From Glaciecola sp048820975 (GTDB lineage: Bacteria > Pseudomonadota > Gammaproteobacteria > Enterobacterales > Alteromonadaceae): a DNA stretch of 64,000 nt. The stretch lies in NCBI RefSeq assembly GCF_048820975.1, contig NZ_JBMEUF010000004.1:1-64000 (forward strand), given 5' to 3'. Of the stretch, positions 34,531 to 43,344 are shown piece after piece; within the stretch, counting starts at the first letter, position 1, and every line of letters begins with the position of its first letter. A model generated the notes under the pieces. The model was not told where the DNA came from. It worked only from the letters and a program-made list of their open reading frames with translations, and did no database searches. A program made the position numbers and the translations under genes.

Positions 34531-36429
34531 ATGTTGGAAAGTAAAACCGAACTTCCGCTTATTTTAGCGGGCCCAATAGTGCGCCACGTTGCTCACGATA
34601 CCTTTACCCTATGGCTAGCCTCTAGTGAAGATATTAAGGTTAATGTAGCCCTTTATCCCAATAATTGTGAATCGCCCCTTTGTTCCTATGAACAAAATGG
34701 GGCAAAACAAGTGTCGACGCCTGTAGGCGAACACTGCTTCATACATAGCATTGTACTTAAGCAAAACGATTTGTTTGAAAATGGCAATATATATGAATTT
34801 GATGTACAAGTAGCAAACAACACTAATACTCATTTACTCAGCGAGTTATTGCCCAATTTGCTGTACGAAGGTCAGACGCGATTTTCATTTAAGTTTGCAA
34901 CAAAATTGAGCCAAGTTATACATGGCTCATGCCGTAAAGCTCATTTCACAGCTGATGACGCCCTGCCCCAGTTAGATGCGCTCATTGCGAAAAGCATTAA
35001 CACCCCAGCAAGCGCCCAGCGCCCTGACCTAGTATTGTTTACGGGTGATCAAGTGTATGTAGATGACGTTGCAGGCCCTATGCTGTGTGCGATAAAGCAA
35101 ATAATAAAGCGTTTGGGCTTATTTCATGAAAGTTTTGAAGACAGTACCGTTAAATCATCTGAAGATTTATTTGACCACCCCGACTCATACTATAAACGTG
35201 AACATTTATTGCCCGATACTGAAGCGAATGAAGATTTAACTGAAGCTTTTTTCAGGGGCAAACGCAAACCCGTTTTTACGTCAGTGAATGCTAAAAACCA
35301 CCTAATTGCCTTAAACGAAATGATTGCGCTTTATTTATTGTCATGGTCGTCACGTTTATGGCCGTTTGTAGACACGAATAAAGCCAAGGTGGATGACGAG
35401 TTTCAAGAAACCTATCAACAAGAGCAAAAAAGTATCGCCAATTTTGCCAAAGGCTTAGCGCAGGTTGAACGTGCCATGGCGCATATTCCCATTTATATGA
35501 TTTTTGATGACCATGACGTAACCGATGATTGGAATTTGACTCGCTCATGGGAAGAGCATGTATACGAAAACAGCTTTTCAAGGAGAATAGTAGGAAATGC
35601 CTTAATTGCATACTTACTTTGCCAAGGGCTTGGCAATCCAGAGCATACTTGGACACCTTTGCTAGATAACCTTGAGCAAACATTTTCACCCAGTGGTATT
35701 AACAAGCACGACGAATTTATTAATACGGTTTTAAAATTTCATGCTTGGCAATACAGCCTTGACACAAGCCCTCCAATTCAAGTGCTTGATACAAGAACCC
35801 AGCGGTGGCAAAGCGAAACGAACGCAAAGAAACCATCAGGACTAATGACATGGGAATCGCTGTGCGAATTGCAACATGAACTAATTGGAAAAGAGTCAGT
35901 TATTATGGTGTCAGCAGCCCCTGTATACGGCGTAAAGTTTATTGAGGCTATTCAGCGTATATTTATTACCTTTGGTGGCGCTTTAATGGTAGATGCTGAA
36001 AACTGGATGGCGCACCGAGGAACCGCGCGCGTAATGTTAAATATATTCACGCACACAAAAACACCGCCTCATTTCATAATACTATCGGGCGATGTGCACT
36101 ATTCTTTTGTATATGATGTGAGCCTGCGGTTTAGAAAAAACAGCCCTAAAATTACGCAATTTACCTGCTCTGGTATTCATAACCAGTTTCCCGATAAATT
36201 ATTGTCATGGTTTGAGCGCTTCAACCGCTGGTTTTATAGTCATAGATCGCCGCTCAACGCCCTTACTAAACGCCGAAATATGTCAATCAAAGAACGAGAA
36301 AATGATGTCGATCATAAAGATGTGTACAACGGTACAAGTTTAGGCCTGCTGGAACTTGACGAAAATGGTCATGAAAAAGCATGTAAACTAGTATTAGCTA
36401 ACGGTGATGTAGTAACATTTATTAAATAA
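34531..36429 (+). CDS. PhoD-like metallophosphatase
   Basis: A 632-residue protein of the PhoD-like family, binuclear-metal phosphodiesterases/phosphatases. An N-terminal beta domain (about 1-125) precedes the metal sites: GSCRKAH, LVLFTGDQVYVDD, FDDHDVTDDWN and ILSGDVHYSFVYD. No signal peptide is visible, unlike secreted PhoD, so a cytoplasmic location is likely. The central part carries a long insertion (about 190-330) relative to small members. AGGA lies upstream of the ATG. Natural substrate unknown. Confidence 0.85.
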   Translation: MLESKTELPLILAGPIVRHVAHDTFTLWLASSEDIKVNVALYPNNCESPLCSYEQNGAKQVSTPVGEHCFIHSIVLKQNDLFENGNIYEFDVQVANNTNTHLLSELLPNLLYEGQTRFSFKFATKLSQVIHGSCRKAHFTADDALPQLDALIAKSINTPASAQRPDLVLFTGDQVYVDDVAGPMLCAIKQIIKRLGLFHESFEDSTVKSSEDLFDHPDSYYKREHLLPDTEANEDLTEAFFRGKRKPVFTSVNAKNHLIALNEMIALYLLSWSSRLWPFVDTNKAKVDDEFQETYQQEQKSIANFAKGLAQVERAMAHIPIYMIFDDHDVTDDWNLTRSWEEHVYENSFSRRIVGNALIAYLLCQGLGNPEHTWTPLLDNLEQTFSPSGINKHDEFINTVLKFHAWQYSLDTSPPIQVLDTRTQRWQSETNAKKPSGLMTWESLCELQHELIGKESVIMVSAAPVYGVKFIEAIQRIFITFGGALMVDAENWMAHRGTARVMLNIFTHTKTPPHFIILSGDVHYSFVYDVSLRFRKNSPKITQFTCSGIHNQFPDKLLSWFERFNRWFYSHRSPLNALTKRRNMSIKERENDVDHKDVYNGTSLGLLELDENGHEKACKLVLANGDVVTFIK

Positions 36430-36461
36430 CGATGTATTAAAATGACAGGTAAACCCGCAAT

Positions 36462-37016
36462 ATGAGTTCAAGCTCAAACATAGCTATATTCTATGGCTCA
36501 ACAACCTGCTATACGGAAATGGCAGCAGAAAAAATTCAGCAGCAATTACAAGCCTTGCTTAATATTCAAATTCCTATGTTTGATATTAAAGATGTTTCTT
36601 TAAGCAAAACAAAAGAATTTGATATTATTCTATTTGGCATTTCCACATGGGATTTTGGTGAGCTCCAAGAAGACTGGGAGTCAAGCTGGGGAGACATAGC
36701 CGGTGTAGATTTAACTCACAAGACCATTGCATTATTTGGCCTTGGTGATCAATTAGGCTACGCCGATTGGTTTCAAGATGCATTAGGTATGCTGCATGAT
36801 GAAATTATTGTGAAAGATTGTGACCTTGTAGGTTATTGGCCGAATGAAGGTTATGATTTTATCGCCTCAAAGGGCCTAACTGATGATAAACAGTTTTTTG
36901 TGGGGCTTTCATTAGATGATGAAAATCAGTTTGAGCAAAGCGATGAACGCATAAAAGTGTGGTGTAAGCACTTAGTTGAGCATTTTAACGACGAAAACTT
37001 AGTCAAAATACCCTAA
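36462..37016 (+). CDS. fldB: Flavodoxin FldB
   Basis: A 184-residue long-chain flavodoxin, an FMN one-electron carrier. It has the phosphate loop FYGSTTCYTE (residues about 10-19), the STWDFGELQEDW loop that stacks on FMN and LFGLGDQLGYADWF, with the inserted C-terminal region typical of FldB. It starts 32 bases after the PhoD-like gene. Electron partners are not visible from context. Confidence 0.9.
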   Translation: MSSSSNIAIFYGSTTCYTEMAAEKIQQQLQALLNIQIPMFDIKDVSLSKTKEFDIILFGISTWDFGELQEDWESSWGDIAGVDLTHKTIALFGLGDQLGYADWFQDALGMLHDEIIVKDCDLVGYWPNEGYDFIASKGLTDDKQFFVGLSLDDENQFEQSDERIKVWCKHLVEHFNDENLVKIP

Positions 37017-37103
37017 TTTGTATGTGAAATTTACAAATACCCCCTATTCATTTTCTGCTGAATAGTTATACTATGGGTATCAAATAAGAAGAAGAGCAAT
37101 CCA

Positions 37104-37508
37104 ATGAAGAGAAAAAAGCATACCGCCGGTGATGATGACGCGGCAATCGACATGACTCCTATGCTAGACATAGTTTTCATTATGTTGATATTTTTCATCG
37201 TAACAACTACCTTTTCTAATGAAAAAGGTTTATCTGCTAACCGTCCTGAAAATAACCAGAACCAAAGCAAGCCAAGTAAGTCTTTATCTATCCGTATTGA
37301 TGACCAAGGTCAAATATACATGGGTGGACGCGTAGTTGATATTAGACGAGTTGTTGCTAACACGCAGACTTTCCTTGCTGAAAACAACACTGAATCAGCG
37401 GCTATCCAAGCCCATGAAAATACCGAGCATGGTGTTGTGGTGAGTGTTATGGACCAAGTAAAGCAAGCTGGCATTGTAAATGTTTCGGTACTTGTTAAGA
37501 AAGGCTAA
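37104..37508 (+). CDS. ExbD/TolR family protein, orphan
   Basis: A 134-residue protein with cytoplasmic N-terminus, one membrane helix (about 18-40) containing the proton-path Asp in IDMTPMLDIVFIMLIFFIV, and a periplasmic ExbD/TolR domain. Such proteins work with an ExbB/TolQ partner to transmit proton motive force to TonB or TolA. No exbB, tonB or TonB-dependent receptor gene is near, so it must borrow partners encoded elsewhere. AAGAAGAAGAG precedes the ATG; a strong terminator follows. Confidence 0.9.
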   Translation: MKRKKHTAGDDDAAIDMTPMLDIVFIMLIFFIVTTTFSNEKGLSANRPENNQNQSKPSKSLSIRIDDQGQIYMGGRVVDIRRVVANTQTFLAENNTESAAIQAHENTEHGVVVSVMDQVKQAGIVNVSVLVKKG

Positions 37509-37531
37509 GATTTAAGCATTTCTAAAATTAT

Positions 37532-37565
37532 AAAAGCCAGTTTTATTTAATAAAACTGGCTTTTT
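37532..37565 (+). terminator. Rho-independent terminator after exbD-like gene
   Basis: Perfect 14-bp stem (37532-37545 with 37551-37564), 5-base loop, five T residues. Confidence 0.92.
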
Positions 37566-37609
37566 GCTTTTCTGACGATTGAGCCTCCGTTTTCACGTCT
37601 ACTCTTTAG

Positions 37610-38158
37610 TTACTGGTCTAACTCTACAGTAGCTTTATCCAGTTTTTGCTGTTTACGTTTATCTCTATAAAGAGTATAAAAAATACTGCACAAATTAGTT
37701 ACGTTGAACACTGTACCAAAAATACTGCCCACTAAAACCGTATAGATTAAACCGAGTGATTCCGCCGCAATGAACCACTGCCTAATTCTGACTGCGCTAG
37801 TTAGAATTATTGAGCCAACAGTAAATAATATAGAACTACTGTAAGCAAATAAGATAATCCAACTGCTGCCTAAGAAAAACCATTCATATATGAAGAACCC
37901 AAGGTTAGCCGCTATAAAGAAAACAAGAATCTGAATGCCTCGGTGCCTCATGGCAATAATATTTCGCGCACATGCTAGCGCGCAGCTTATTCCAGCCGCT
38001 ATTGCATCAATAAGAAAGAAATGTGTGCTAACCGCTAATAAGGCTAAAGCCGATATAAATCGATAACGATTAATATCTTGCTGACGATACCCAATAAAGT
38101 TTAACACCACAGCCGCTGCGCCAAATGCCTCCGCAATAAGGATTTGGTAATCAAACAA
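37610..38158 (-). CDS. YgjV-type inner membrane protein
   Basis: A 182-residue polytopic protein with five to six membrane segments, matching the YgjV/Imp family: LNFIGYRQQDINRYRFISAL near the N-terminus, then ARNIIAMRHRG and the NVTNLCSIFYTLYRDKRKQ tail. The family is related in layout to PQ-loop-like small transporters but has no proven function. The start is TTG 38158, a few bases after AGGAGAG; no upstream ATG is available. Confidence 0.8.
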   Translation of the reverse strand: MFDYQILIAEAFGAAAVVLNFIGYRQQDINRYRFISALALLAVSTHFFLIDAIAAGISCALACARNIIAMRHRGIQILVFFIAANLGFFIYEWFFLGSSWIILFAYSSSILFTVGSIILTSAVRIRQWFIAAESLGLIYTVLVGSIFGTVFNVTNLCSIFYTLYRDKRKQQKLDKATVELDQ

Positions 38159-38180
38159 AGTACTCTCCTAACATCACCAG

Positions 38181-38206
38181 TAAAAACGCCCCATAAAAAG
38201 GGGCGT
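38181..38206 (-). terminator. Terminator of the minus-strand gene at 38243-38605
   Basis: ACGCCCC and GGGGCGT (38186-38192 with 38200-38206) flank a 7-base loop; on the minus strand the stem is followed by TTTTA. Confidence 0.8.
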
Positions 38207-38242
38207 ATTATGCAGATTTACCATCAAAAGACCAAGGTTTTA

Positions 38243-38605
38243 TCAGTGCTCCTGCCTTGAAAACCAATCTTCGTAGCTTAAATAGAAACTTTCATCAATA
38301 CAATCAGCAGGATAAGCATACAAGCCAAAACGCTCGCCTTCCTGGTGGGTTAACACAACTGCAAACTTTGGTGACTCAGCAAGGGGTTTTTGCATAGGGT
38401 CCCAAATAGGCACCTCGTATTTCCCTAGCTTTAATATGGGCACGTCAACCCCGTTTATTTCGGTGTAGTGGTCGGGTATTGGATCAGGAATGGTGGCATA
38501 TATACAATGAAATGGAATATTGACTTGAATGCCATCCCACCAGAAACGCGCTACTTTAATTTTATCAAACAAGTTCGATACTGCTTTCGGTATTGCTATA
38601 TTCAT
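38243..38605 (-). CDS. Unrecognised 120-residue protein, possibly CheW-like fold
   Basis: A soluble 120-residue protein with a strong ribosome binding site (AAGGA) and its own terminator, so it is a real gene. I do not recognise the family firmly. The run VPILKLGKYEVPIWDP followed by FAVVLTHQEGERFGLYAYPA resembles the two central beta hairpins of CheW-like domains (a 'vPvidl' strand then 'vvv...g..vGl..d'), but the N-terminal part differs and no chemotaxis gene is nearby. Treat the CheW idea as a weak hypothesis. Confidence 0.55.
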   Translation of the reverse strand: MNIAIPKAVSNLFDKIKVARFWWDGIQVNIPFHCIYATIPDPIPDHYTEINGVDVPILKLGKYEVPIWDPMQKPLAESPKFAVVLTHQEGERFGLYAYPADCIDESFYLSYEDWFSRQEH

Positions 38606-38764
38606 GGTGCTTTCCTTCTTCTGCCATTATAGGAGTAAAAAATTACACGCTTTGATTCATATGTCTCTCAGTTAAATCGTGATTGTTACCTTATATATAT
38701 CCACCAACTAGGTGCTTTACTTTAATAAATTTATACGCAAAAACGTATCAATGGATTTAACTTC

Positions 38765-39394
38765 TTAAAAAACTTGTAAATTAATCATTTGGTAGGACAC
38801 ATCATGTGCGCTTACCGGTTTGTACTTTGCTAAAGATCCTAGCAATATAGGTGAAACTGCTGAAAACAACTTTATACCCAATGACTCTGCAGTTCGTTGC
38901 TCGGGCCTTTCACCTAGCAATAAGGGAGGGCGAACCGCTGCCGCATTAGGTAATTGAGGCATAGACAAAATTGCATTTTCTAACTCGCCTTTTACCCGTA
39001 AATAAAAGTGACGGCTCTTAGCATTTGCGCCTAAAGACGATATCCATACAAAACTTTTGACCCTCTGAGCGCGAGAAAGTTGCGCCGCTACATGCACATA
39101 TTCAAAATCAACCTTGCGAAAAGCCGATTTAGTTTTCGCTTTTTTAAGCGTAGTGCCTAAACAACAATATACGTGATCTACGTTAAAATACCCTTGATAA
39201 TCTTGTAATTCGTCAAAGTTAATCACTAAAGGTTCAATTTTTGAATGTTCATCAAAGTACGCTGACATTGGCAAAGGCGCGCGCACTAAACACGTTACGC
39301 GTGCATAACGTGGGTCTTGGCAAAGCTTATTTACTAAGGCTTTACCTACTAAGCCTGTCGCCCCAAGTACTAAAGCGTGGTATTTTTTATCCAT
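38765..39394 (-). CDS. NAD(P)H-binding oxidoreductase, TIP30/HTATIP2-like
   Basis: A 209-residue Rossmann protein: LVLGATGLVGKALVNKL at residues about 8-24, CCLGTTLKKAKTKSAFRKVD, VWISSLGANAKSRHFYLRVK giving the Ser and Y-x3-K region, and AAVRPPLLLGER. This is the atypical SDR group including HTATIP2. Substrate unknown. Divergent from the dipeptidyl peptidase gene with 58 bases between. Confidence 0.85.
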   Translation of the reverse strand: MDKKYHALVLGATGLVGKALVNKLCQDPRYARVTCLVRAPLPMSAYFDEHSKIEPLVINFDELQDYQGYFNVDHVYCCLGTTLKKAKTKSAFRKVDFEYVHVAAQLSRAQRVKSFVWISSLGANAKSRHFYLRVKGELENAILSMPQLPNAAAVRPPLLLGERPEQRTAESLGIKLFSAVSPILLGSLAKYKPVSAHDVSYQMINLQVF

Positions 39395-39452
39395 TTAATG
39401 CTTGCTTATGTTAAGCTTTTCTTGGACTAACCATAACAACAAATAACGACTC

Positions 39453-41660
39453 ATGAATAGACTTATACTTATATTTATTGCACTTTTTAGTGTAACGAGC
39501 CCTTCACAGGCGAACTCCCCTCTTACCATTGAACGTATTTATGCTTCTCCGTCCTTGTCTGGGTCTACCGTTCGTAATATACAAATGTCACCCGACGGCA
39601 AACGAGTAACATTTATTAAAGGCAAGCAAAGTGACTATGACAAATATGACCTTTGGGAATACAACATTGAAAGTGGAAAAACACAAAAACTTTTCGATTC
39701 AAACGATCTGCATAGCGGAGATGAAAAGCTGTCCGATGAAGAAAAGGCGCGCCGAGAAAGAATGCGTTTGTCTGGAAGTGGTATAGTCCAGTATTCGTGG
39801 TCAAGTGATGGCTCGGCTCTTTTATTTCCGCTAGCAGGTGATGCTTTTTATCATAAGATTGGTACTGAAGGCGCAAAACGTTTGCTAGCAACACCTGAGT
39901 TTGAAACTGATATTAAATTTTCGCCTAAAGGTAATTTCATATCATTTATCCGTGACCAAAACCTATATATTCTAAATATAGAAAGTGGTGAAGAAACCGC
40001 CATTACGAGTTCTGGCGGCGGCGATATTAAATTTGGCATGGCTGAATTTGTTGCACAAGAAGAAATGAGCAGAAATACAGGTTATTGGTGGTCACCAGAT
40101 GAAGCTAATATTGCATTTACTAAAGTAGATGAAGCTCCTGTTGATTCAATTACTCGCTCTGAAATTTACGCTGATCGCATTGCCACCATTACCCAAAAAT
40201 ATCCGAAAGCGGGTACGCCAAATGTGTTGATAAAGCTAGCCGTAAGCAACATTGAATCAGCAAAAACAACGTGGGTTGATTTAGGCGATAATCAAGATAT
40301 TTATCTGGCTAGAGCAAAATGGATGAACAAAGATACTCTTACGTATCAGGTTCAAACTCGTGACCAAAAAACACTTGAACTGCGCGCATTCAAATTAACT
40401 GATAACAAGCATAGCGTTTTGTTAACCGAAACAAGCGACACCTGGATAAATCTTCATGATGACCTTAGCTTCATAGAAGACCTTAAAGCGTTTATTTGGG
40501 CCTCTGAGCGTGACGGCTTTAAGCACCTTTATTTATATAATAATGAAGGAAAGTTGATTCAACAACTTACCAAAGGAGAATGGGTTGTTGAAAGTATACG
40601 TGGGCGCTCAGAGCGAGATATCTTTATTTCAGCTCGTAAAGATTCCGTATTAGAAAGCCATGTTTATAAGTTAAATTTAGATACTAAAGAGATGACGCTT
40701 CTTACCGAACTTGGTTGGTATAATATTGCGACTTTCAGCAAAGATGGTTCTATCTTCGTTAATAATCGCTCAAACGCCAACACACCGTCTCAAGTAAGCC
40801 TACATACAAACAAGGGTAAAAGACTCACCTGGTTAAACAAAAACGAAATAGATAAGAACCATCCTCTACACGCCCTTCAGGATTCATGGGTTGAGCCTAG
40901 CTTTGGCACATTTAACACGAAAGATGGCGCAGAACTTTACTACAGAATGTATACACCTGAGAACATTGATACAAAGCGTCCAGCTATTGTTTATTTGTAT
41001 GGTGGTCCACATGCTCAGGTGGTCACCAACAGGTGGGGCGGGCAACGCGGCTTTCTTATGCAATACTGGGTAAGTAAAGGATATGTAGTGTTTAGCATAG
41101 ACAACCGTGGCTCCAACTTCCGTGGTAAAGCGTTTGAGGATCCTATTTACAGAAAAATGGGCGATATTGAAGTCCAAGATCAAGTGGCTGGTGTTGAATT
41201 TTTGCGTAGTTTTGATTTTGTAGACCCTGCACGAGTAGGAGTTTATGGGCATAGCTACGGAGGTTATATGACCTTAATGAGCATGTTCAAGGCAAGTGAT
41301 TATTTTGCCGCGGGTGTATCAGGCGCACCAGTAACGGATTGGCGTTTATATGATACTCACTACACTGAGCGCTACATGGGTAACCCACAAGAAGTTGACG
41401 AGTTTTATACAGCGTCAAGCGTGTTTCCTTATGCCAAAGATTTAAAAGGCGATTTATTAATTTATCATGGAATGGCTGATGACAACGTATTGTTCACTCA
41501 CAGTACGATGCTCTATAAACACCTACAAGACCTAGCCTTGCCTTTTGAAGTGATGGATTACCCTGGGAAGAAGCATAGTATTCGCGGCAAGAATACGGGA
41601 ATACACTTGTATCACACTATTACGAACTTTTTTGATAGAAACTTGCAGCCTGAAAAATAG
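39453..41660 (+). CDS. Dipeptidyl peptidase IV (S9B family)
   Basis: A 735-residue exported serine peptidase that removes Xaa-Pro dipeptides from peptide N-termini. Signal peptide to about residue 21, beta-propeller domain to about 470 with the substrate N-terminus-binding double Glu in AEFVAQEEMSR, then alpha/beta-hydrolase with nucleophile Ser601 (YGHSYGGYM), Asp676 (GMADDNVLF) and His708 (GKKHSIRG). Ribosome binding site unclear. Probably periplasmic and used for peptide nutrition. Terminator follows. Confidence 0.95.
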   Translation: MNRLILIFIALFSVTSPSQANSPLTIERIYASPSLSGSTVRNIQMSPDGKRVTFIKGKQSDYDKYDLWEYNIESGKTQKLFDSNDLHSGDEKLSDEEKARRERMRLSGSGIVQYSWSSDGSALLFPLAGDAFYHKIGTEGAKRLLATPEFETDIKFSPKGNFISFIRDQNLYILNIESGEETAITSSGGGDIKFGMAEFVAQEEMSRNTGYWWSPDEANIAFTKVDEAPVDSITRSEIYADRIATITQKYPKAGTPNVLIKLAVSNIESAKTTWVDLGDNQDIYLARAKWMNKDTLTYQVQTRDQKTLELRAFKLTDNKHSVLLTETSDTWINLHDDLSFIEDLKAFIWASERDGFKHLYLYNNEGKLIQQLTKGEWVVESIRGRSERDIFISARKDSVLESHVYKLNLDTKEMTLLTELGWYNIATFSKDGSIFVNNRSNANTPSQVSLHTNKGKRLTWLNKNEIDKNHPLHALQDSWVEPSFGTFNTKDGAELYYRMYTPENIDTKRPAIVYLYGGPHAQVVTNRWGGQRGFLMQYWVSKGYVVFSIDNRGSNFRGKAFEDPIYRKMGDIEVQDQVAGVEFLRSFDFVDPARVGVYGHSYGGYMTLMSMFKASDYFAAGVSGAPVTDWRLYDTHYTERYMGNPQEVDEFYTASSVFPYAKDLKGDLLIYHGMADDNVLFTHSTMLYKHLQDLALPFEVMDYPGKKHSIRGKNTGIHLYHTITNFFDRNLQPEK

Positions 41661-41680
41661 TTTGATTGTAACAGTTAAAT

Positions 41681-41717
41681 GCTATTTGCTGCTAATTGCA
41701 GCAAATAGCGTCTTTTT
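41681..41717 (+). terminator. Rho-independent terminator after the DPP IV gene
   Basis: Perfect 12-bp stem (41681-41692 with 41698-41709), 5-base loop, then a run of five T. Confidence 0.88.
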
Positions 41718-42090
41718 ATGCGAACATCATATTTGCTAAGGTTTTTTGAACATCTGCCGCCAAAGCGCTTTTTATTTCAATTTCTAAAGCCTGAGACTGT
41801 CCTGAAACCCATACTTTAAGTTCGCAGTCAGTGTCAAAATGGCCACTGGTTTGCACGTTAAATTGCGTAATAGATTTATATGGAATACTTAAGTAGTCTA
41901 CTTTTTTCCCAGTTACGCCTTGCTTGTCTATACTAATGAGCCTTTTATTCGTAAACACGTGTAGGTCACGCACCATTTTATACGCATGTGCAACTTGCTC
42001 GTTATCAGCTAGTATTTCAGCTAACTCTGCATTAATTTCTTGTGCATCCGCCTCACTCGCATTACCTAACAAACCATCTAACAATCCCAT
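41716..42090 (-). CDS. Bacterial PH-domain protein
   Basis: A 124-residue soluble protein matching the bPH_1 type: ILADNEQVAHAYKMVRDLHV then FTNKRLISIDKQGVTGKKVDY and SIPYKSITQFNVQTSGHFD, the usual strand pattern of stand-alone bacterial pleckstrin-homology folds. Function unknown; some homologues are stress-linked. AAAAGGGG precedes the ATG. Confidence 0.85.
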   Translation of the reverse strand: MGLLDGLLGNASEADAQEINAELAEILADNEQVAHAYKMVRDLHVFTNKRLISIDKQGVTGKKVDYLSIPYKSITQFNVQTSGHFDTDCELKVWVSGQSQALEIEIKSALAADVQKTLANMMFA

Positions 42091-42261
42091 ATACTACCCC
42101 TTTTCCTAATTGGTATTACTTAATTAATTGTTGGAACACTAGCACAAAATTCACGTTGTTAGAATAATGTGTTTTATTGGTGTATAAAGAAAGCTTGTTT
42201 ATTCATATGGCTATTAGCGGTATGCTGTTATTACCTTATTTATAAACCAAATTAAGCGTTA

Positions 42262-43293
42262 ATGAACAACAATTCCCGGTTACCTATTTCAAATGATGTT
42301 TGCTTTGCGGCTATAGAGCAGGCACATGCGCGTATTAAAGATAAAGTCAAACACACACCTATTTTTTCTTCGAGTTTACTTAATGATTGGCTCGGACATG
42401 AAATATTCTTTAAAGCGGAGTGCTTACAAAATGTGGGGGCATTTAAACTGCGCGGAGCGCTTAGCTTTATTACCAAGCTTGAAGAAAAAGGACAACTCCC
42501 AAAAGAAATAGTGGCCAATTCTTCTGGGAATCATGCACAAGCGGTAGCCTATGCCGCAAAGCAATACAATATTCCAGTAACGATATTTGCAAGCGATACT
42601 ATTTCGCCAGTCAAAGCTGCTGCCACGCAATATTACGGCGCTAAATTAAGAACATTTAGTACACGTTTGGAAGCTGACGAAGCGGTTCAACTTGCTAGCA
42701 CAAAAGCAGGAACGGTTTGGATACCACCTTTTAACCACGTTGACATTATTTGCGGGCAAGGCACTGCTGCTCTTGAAGCATTCAAAGAAATAGAAAATAT
42801 AGACGCTGTATTCACGCCTTGCGGTGGAGGTGGCTTAAGTGCCGGTACCCTGATATGTGCAAAGCACTTTGCTGCCACAACCGAAGTAATAGGGGTTGAA
42901 CCTGCAGCCGCAAACGATGCGGCGCAATCGTTACGAAGTGGCAAGATACAATCACTTAAGCAAACGCCTGTTACCCTCGCTGATGGCGCAGCAACACCCA
43001 AGGTAGGCGATATTACATTTCCTTTTTTGCAAAAACTGGATGGCTTTTACGAAGTATCAGAAAAACACATAGCCTACTGGACGCAATGGTTGCAACACTT
43101 GTTAAAACTACACGTTGAGCCAACTTCTGCTATGTGTATGCAGGCGAATTTCGAATGGTTGAAAAAACAAAAGAGCAAAAAGCGTGTGCTACTTATTTTG
43201 TCAGGAGGAAACATAAGTGCGCAATCAATGCAGAAAATATGGGCGCATGACTATTTAATTTCCCCTCCCATGATACAGTTAGATAAAAAATAA
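42262..43293 (+). CDS. PLP-dependent threonine/serine dehydratase family protein
   Basis: A 343-residue fold-type II PLP enzyme. The PLP lysine lies in NVGAFKLRGAL, the substrate loop in NSSGNHAQAVAYAA, and the phosphate loop in CGGGGLSAG; LSGGNI ends the core. Length without an ACT domain fits catabolic threonine ammonia-lyase or serine racemase, which cannot be told apart from sequence alone. Ribosome binding site is weak. Monocistronic, followed 51 bases later by the amidohydrolase gene. Confidence 0.9.
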   Translation: MNNNSRLPISNDVCFAAIEQAHARIKDKVKHTPIFSSSLLNDWLGHEIFFKAECLQNVGAFKLRGALSFITKLEEKGQLPKEIVANSSGNHAQAVAYAAKQYNIPVTIFASDTISPVKAAATQYYGAKLRTFSTRLEADEAVQLASTKAGTVWIPPFNHVDIICGQGTAALEAFKEIENIDAVFTPCGGGGLSAGTLICAKHFAATTEVIGVEPAAANDAAQSLRSGKIQSLKQTPVTLADGAATPKVGDITFPFLQKLDGFYEVSEKHIAYWTQWLQHLLKLHVEPTSAMCMQANFEWLKKQKSKKRVLLILSGGNISAQSMQKIWAHDYLISPPMIQLDKK

Positions 43294-43344
43294 ACGAACA
43301 AATAACGCTAATAATAAATCGTACTATAACAAGGATAAATAAGT

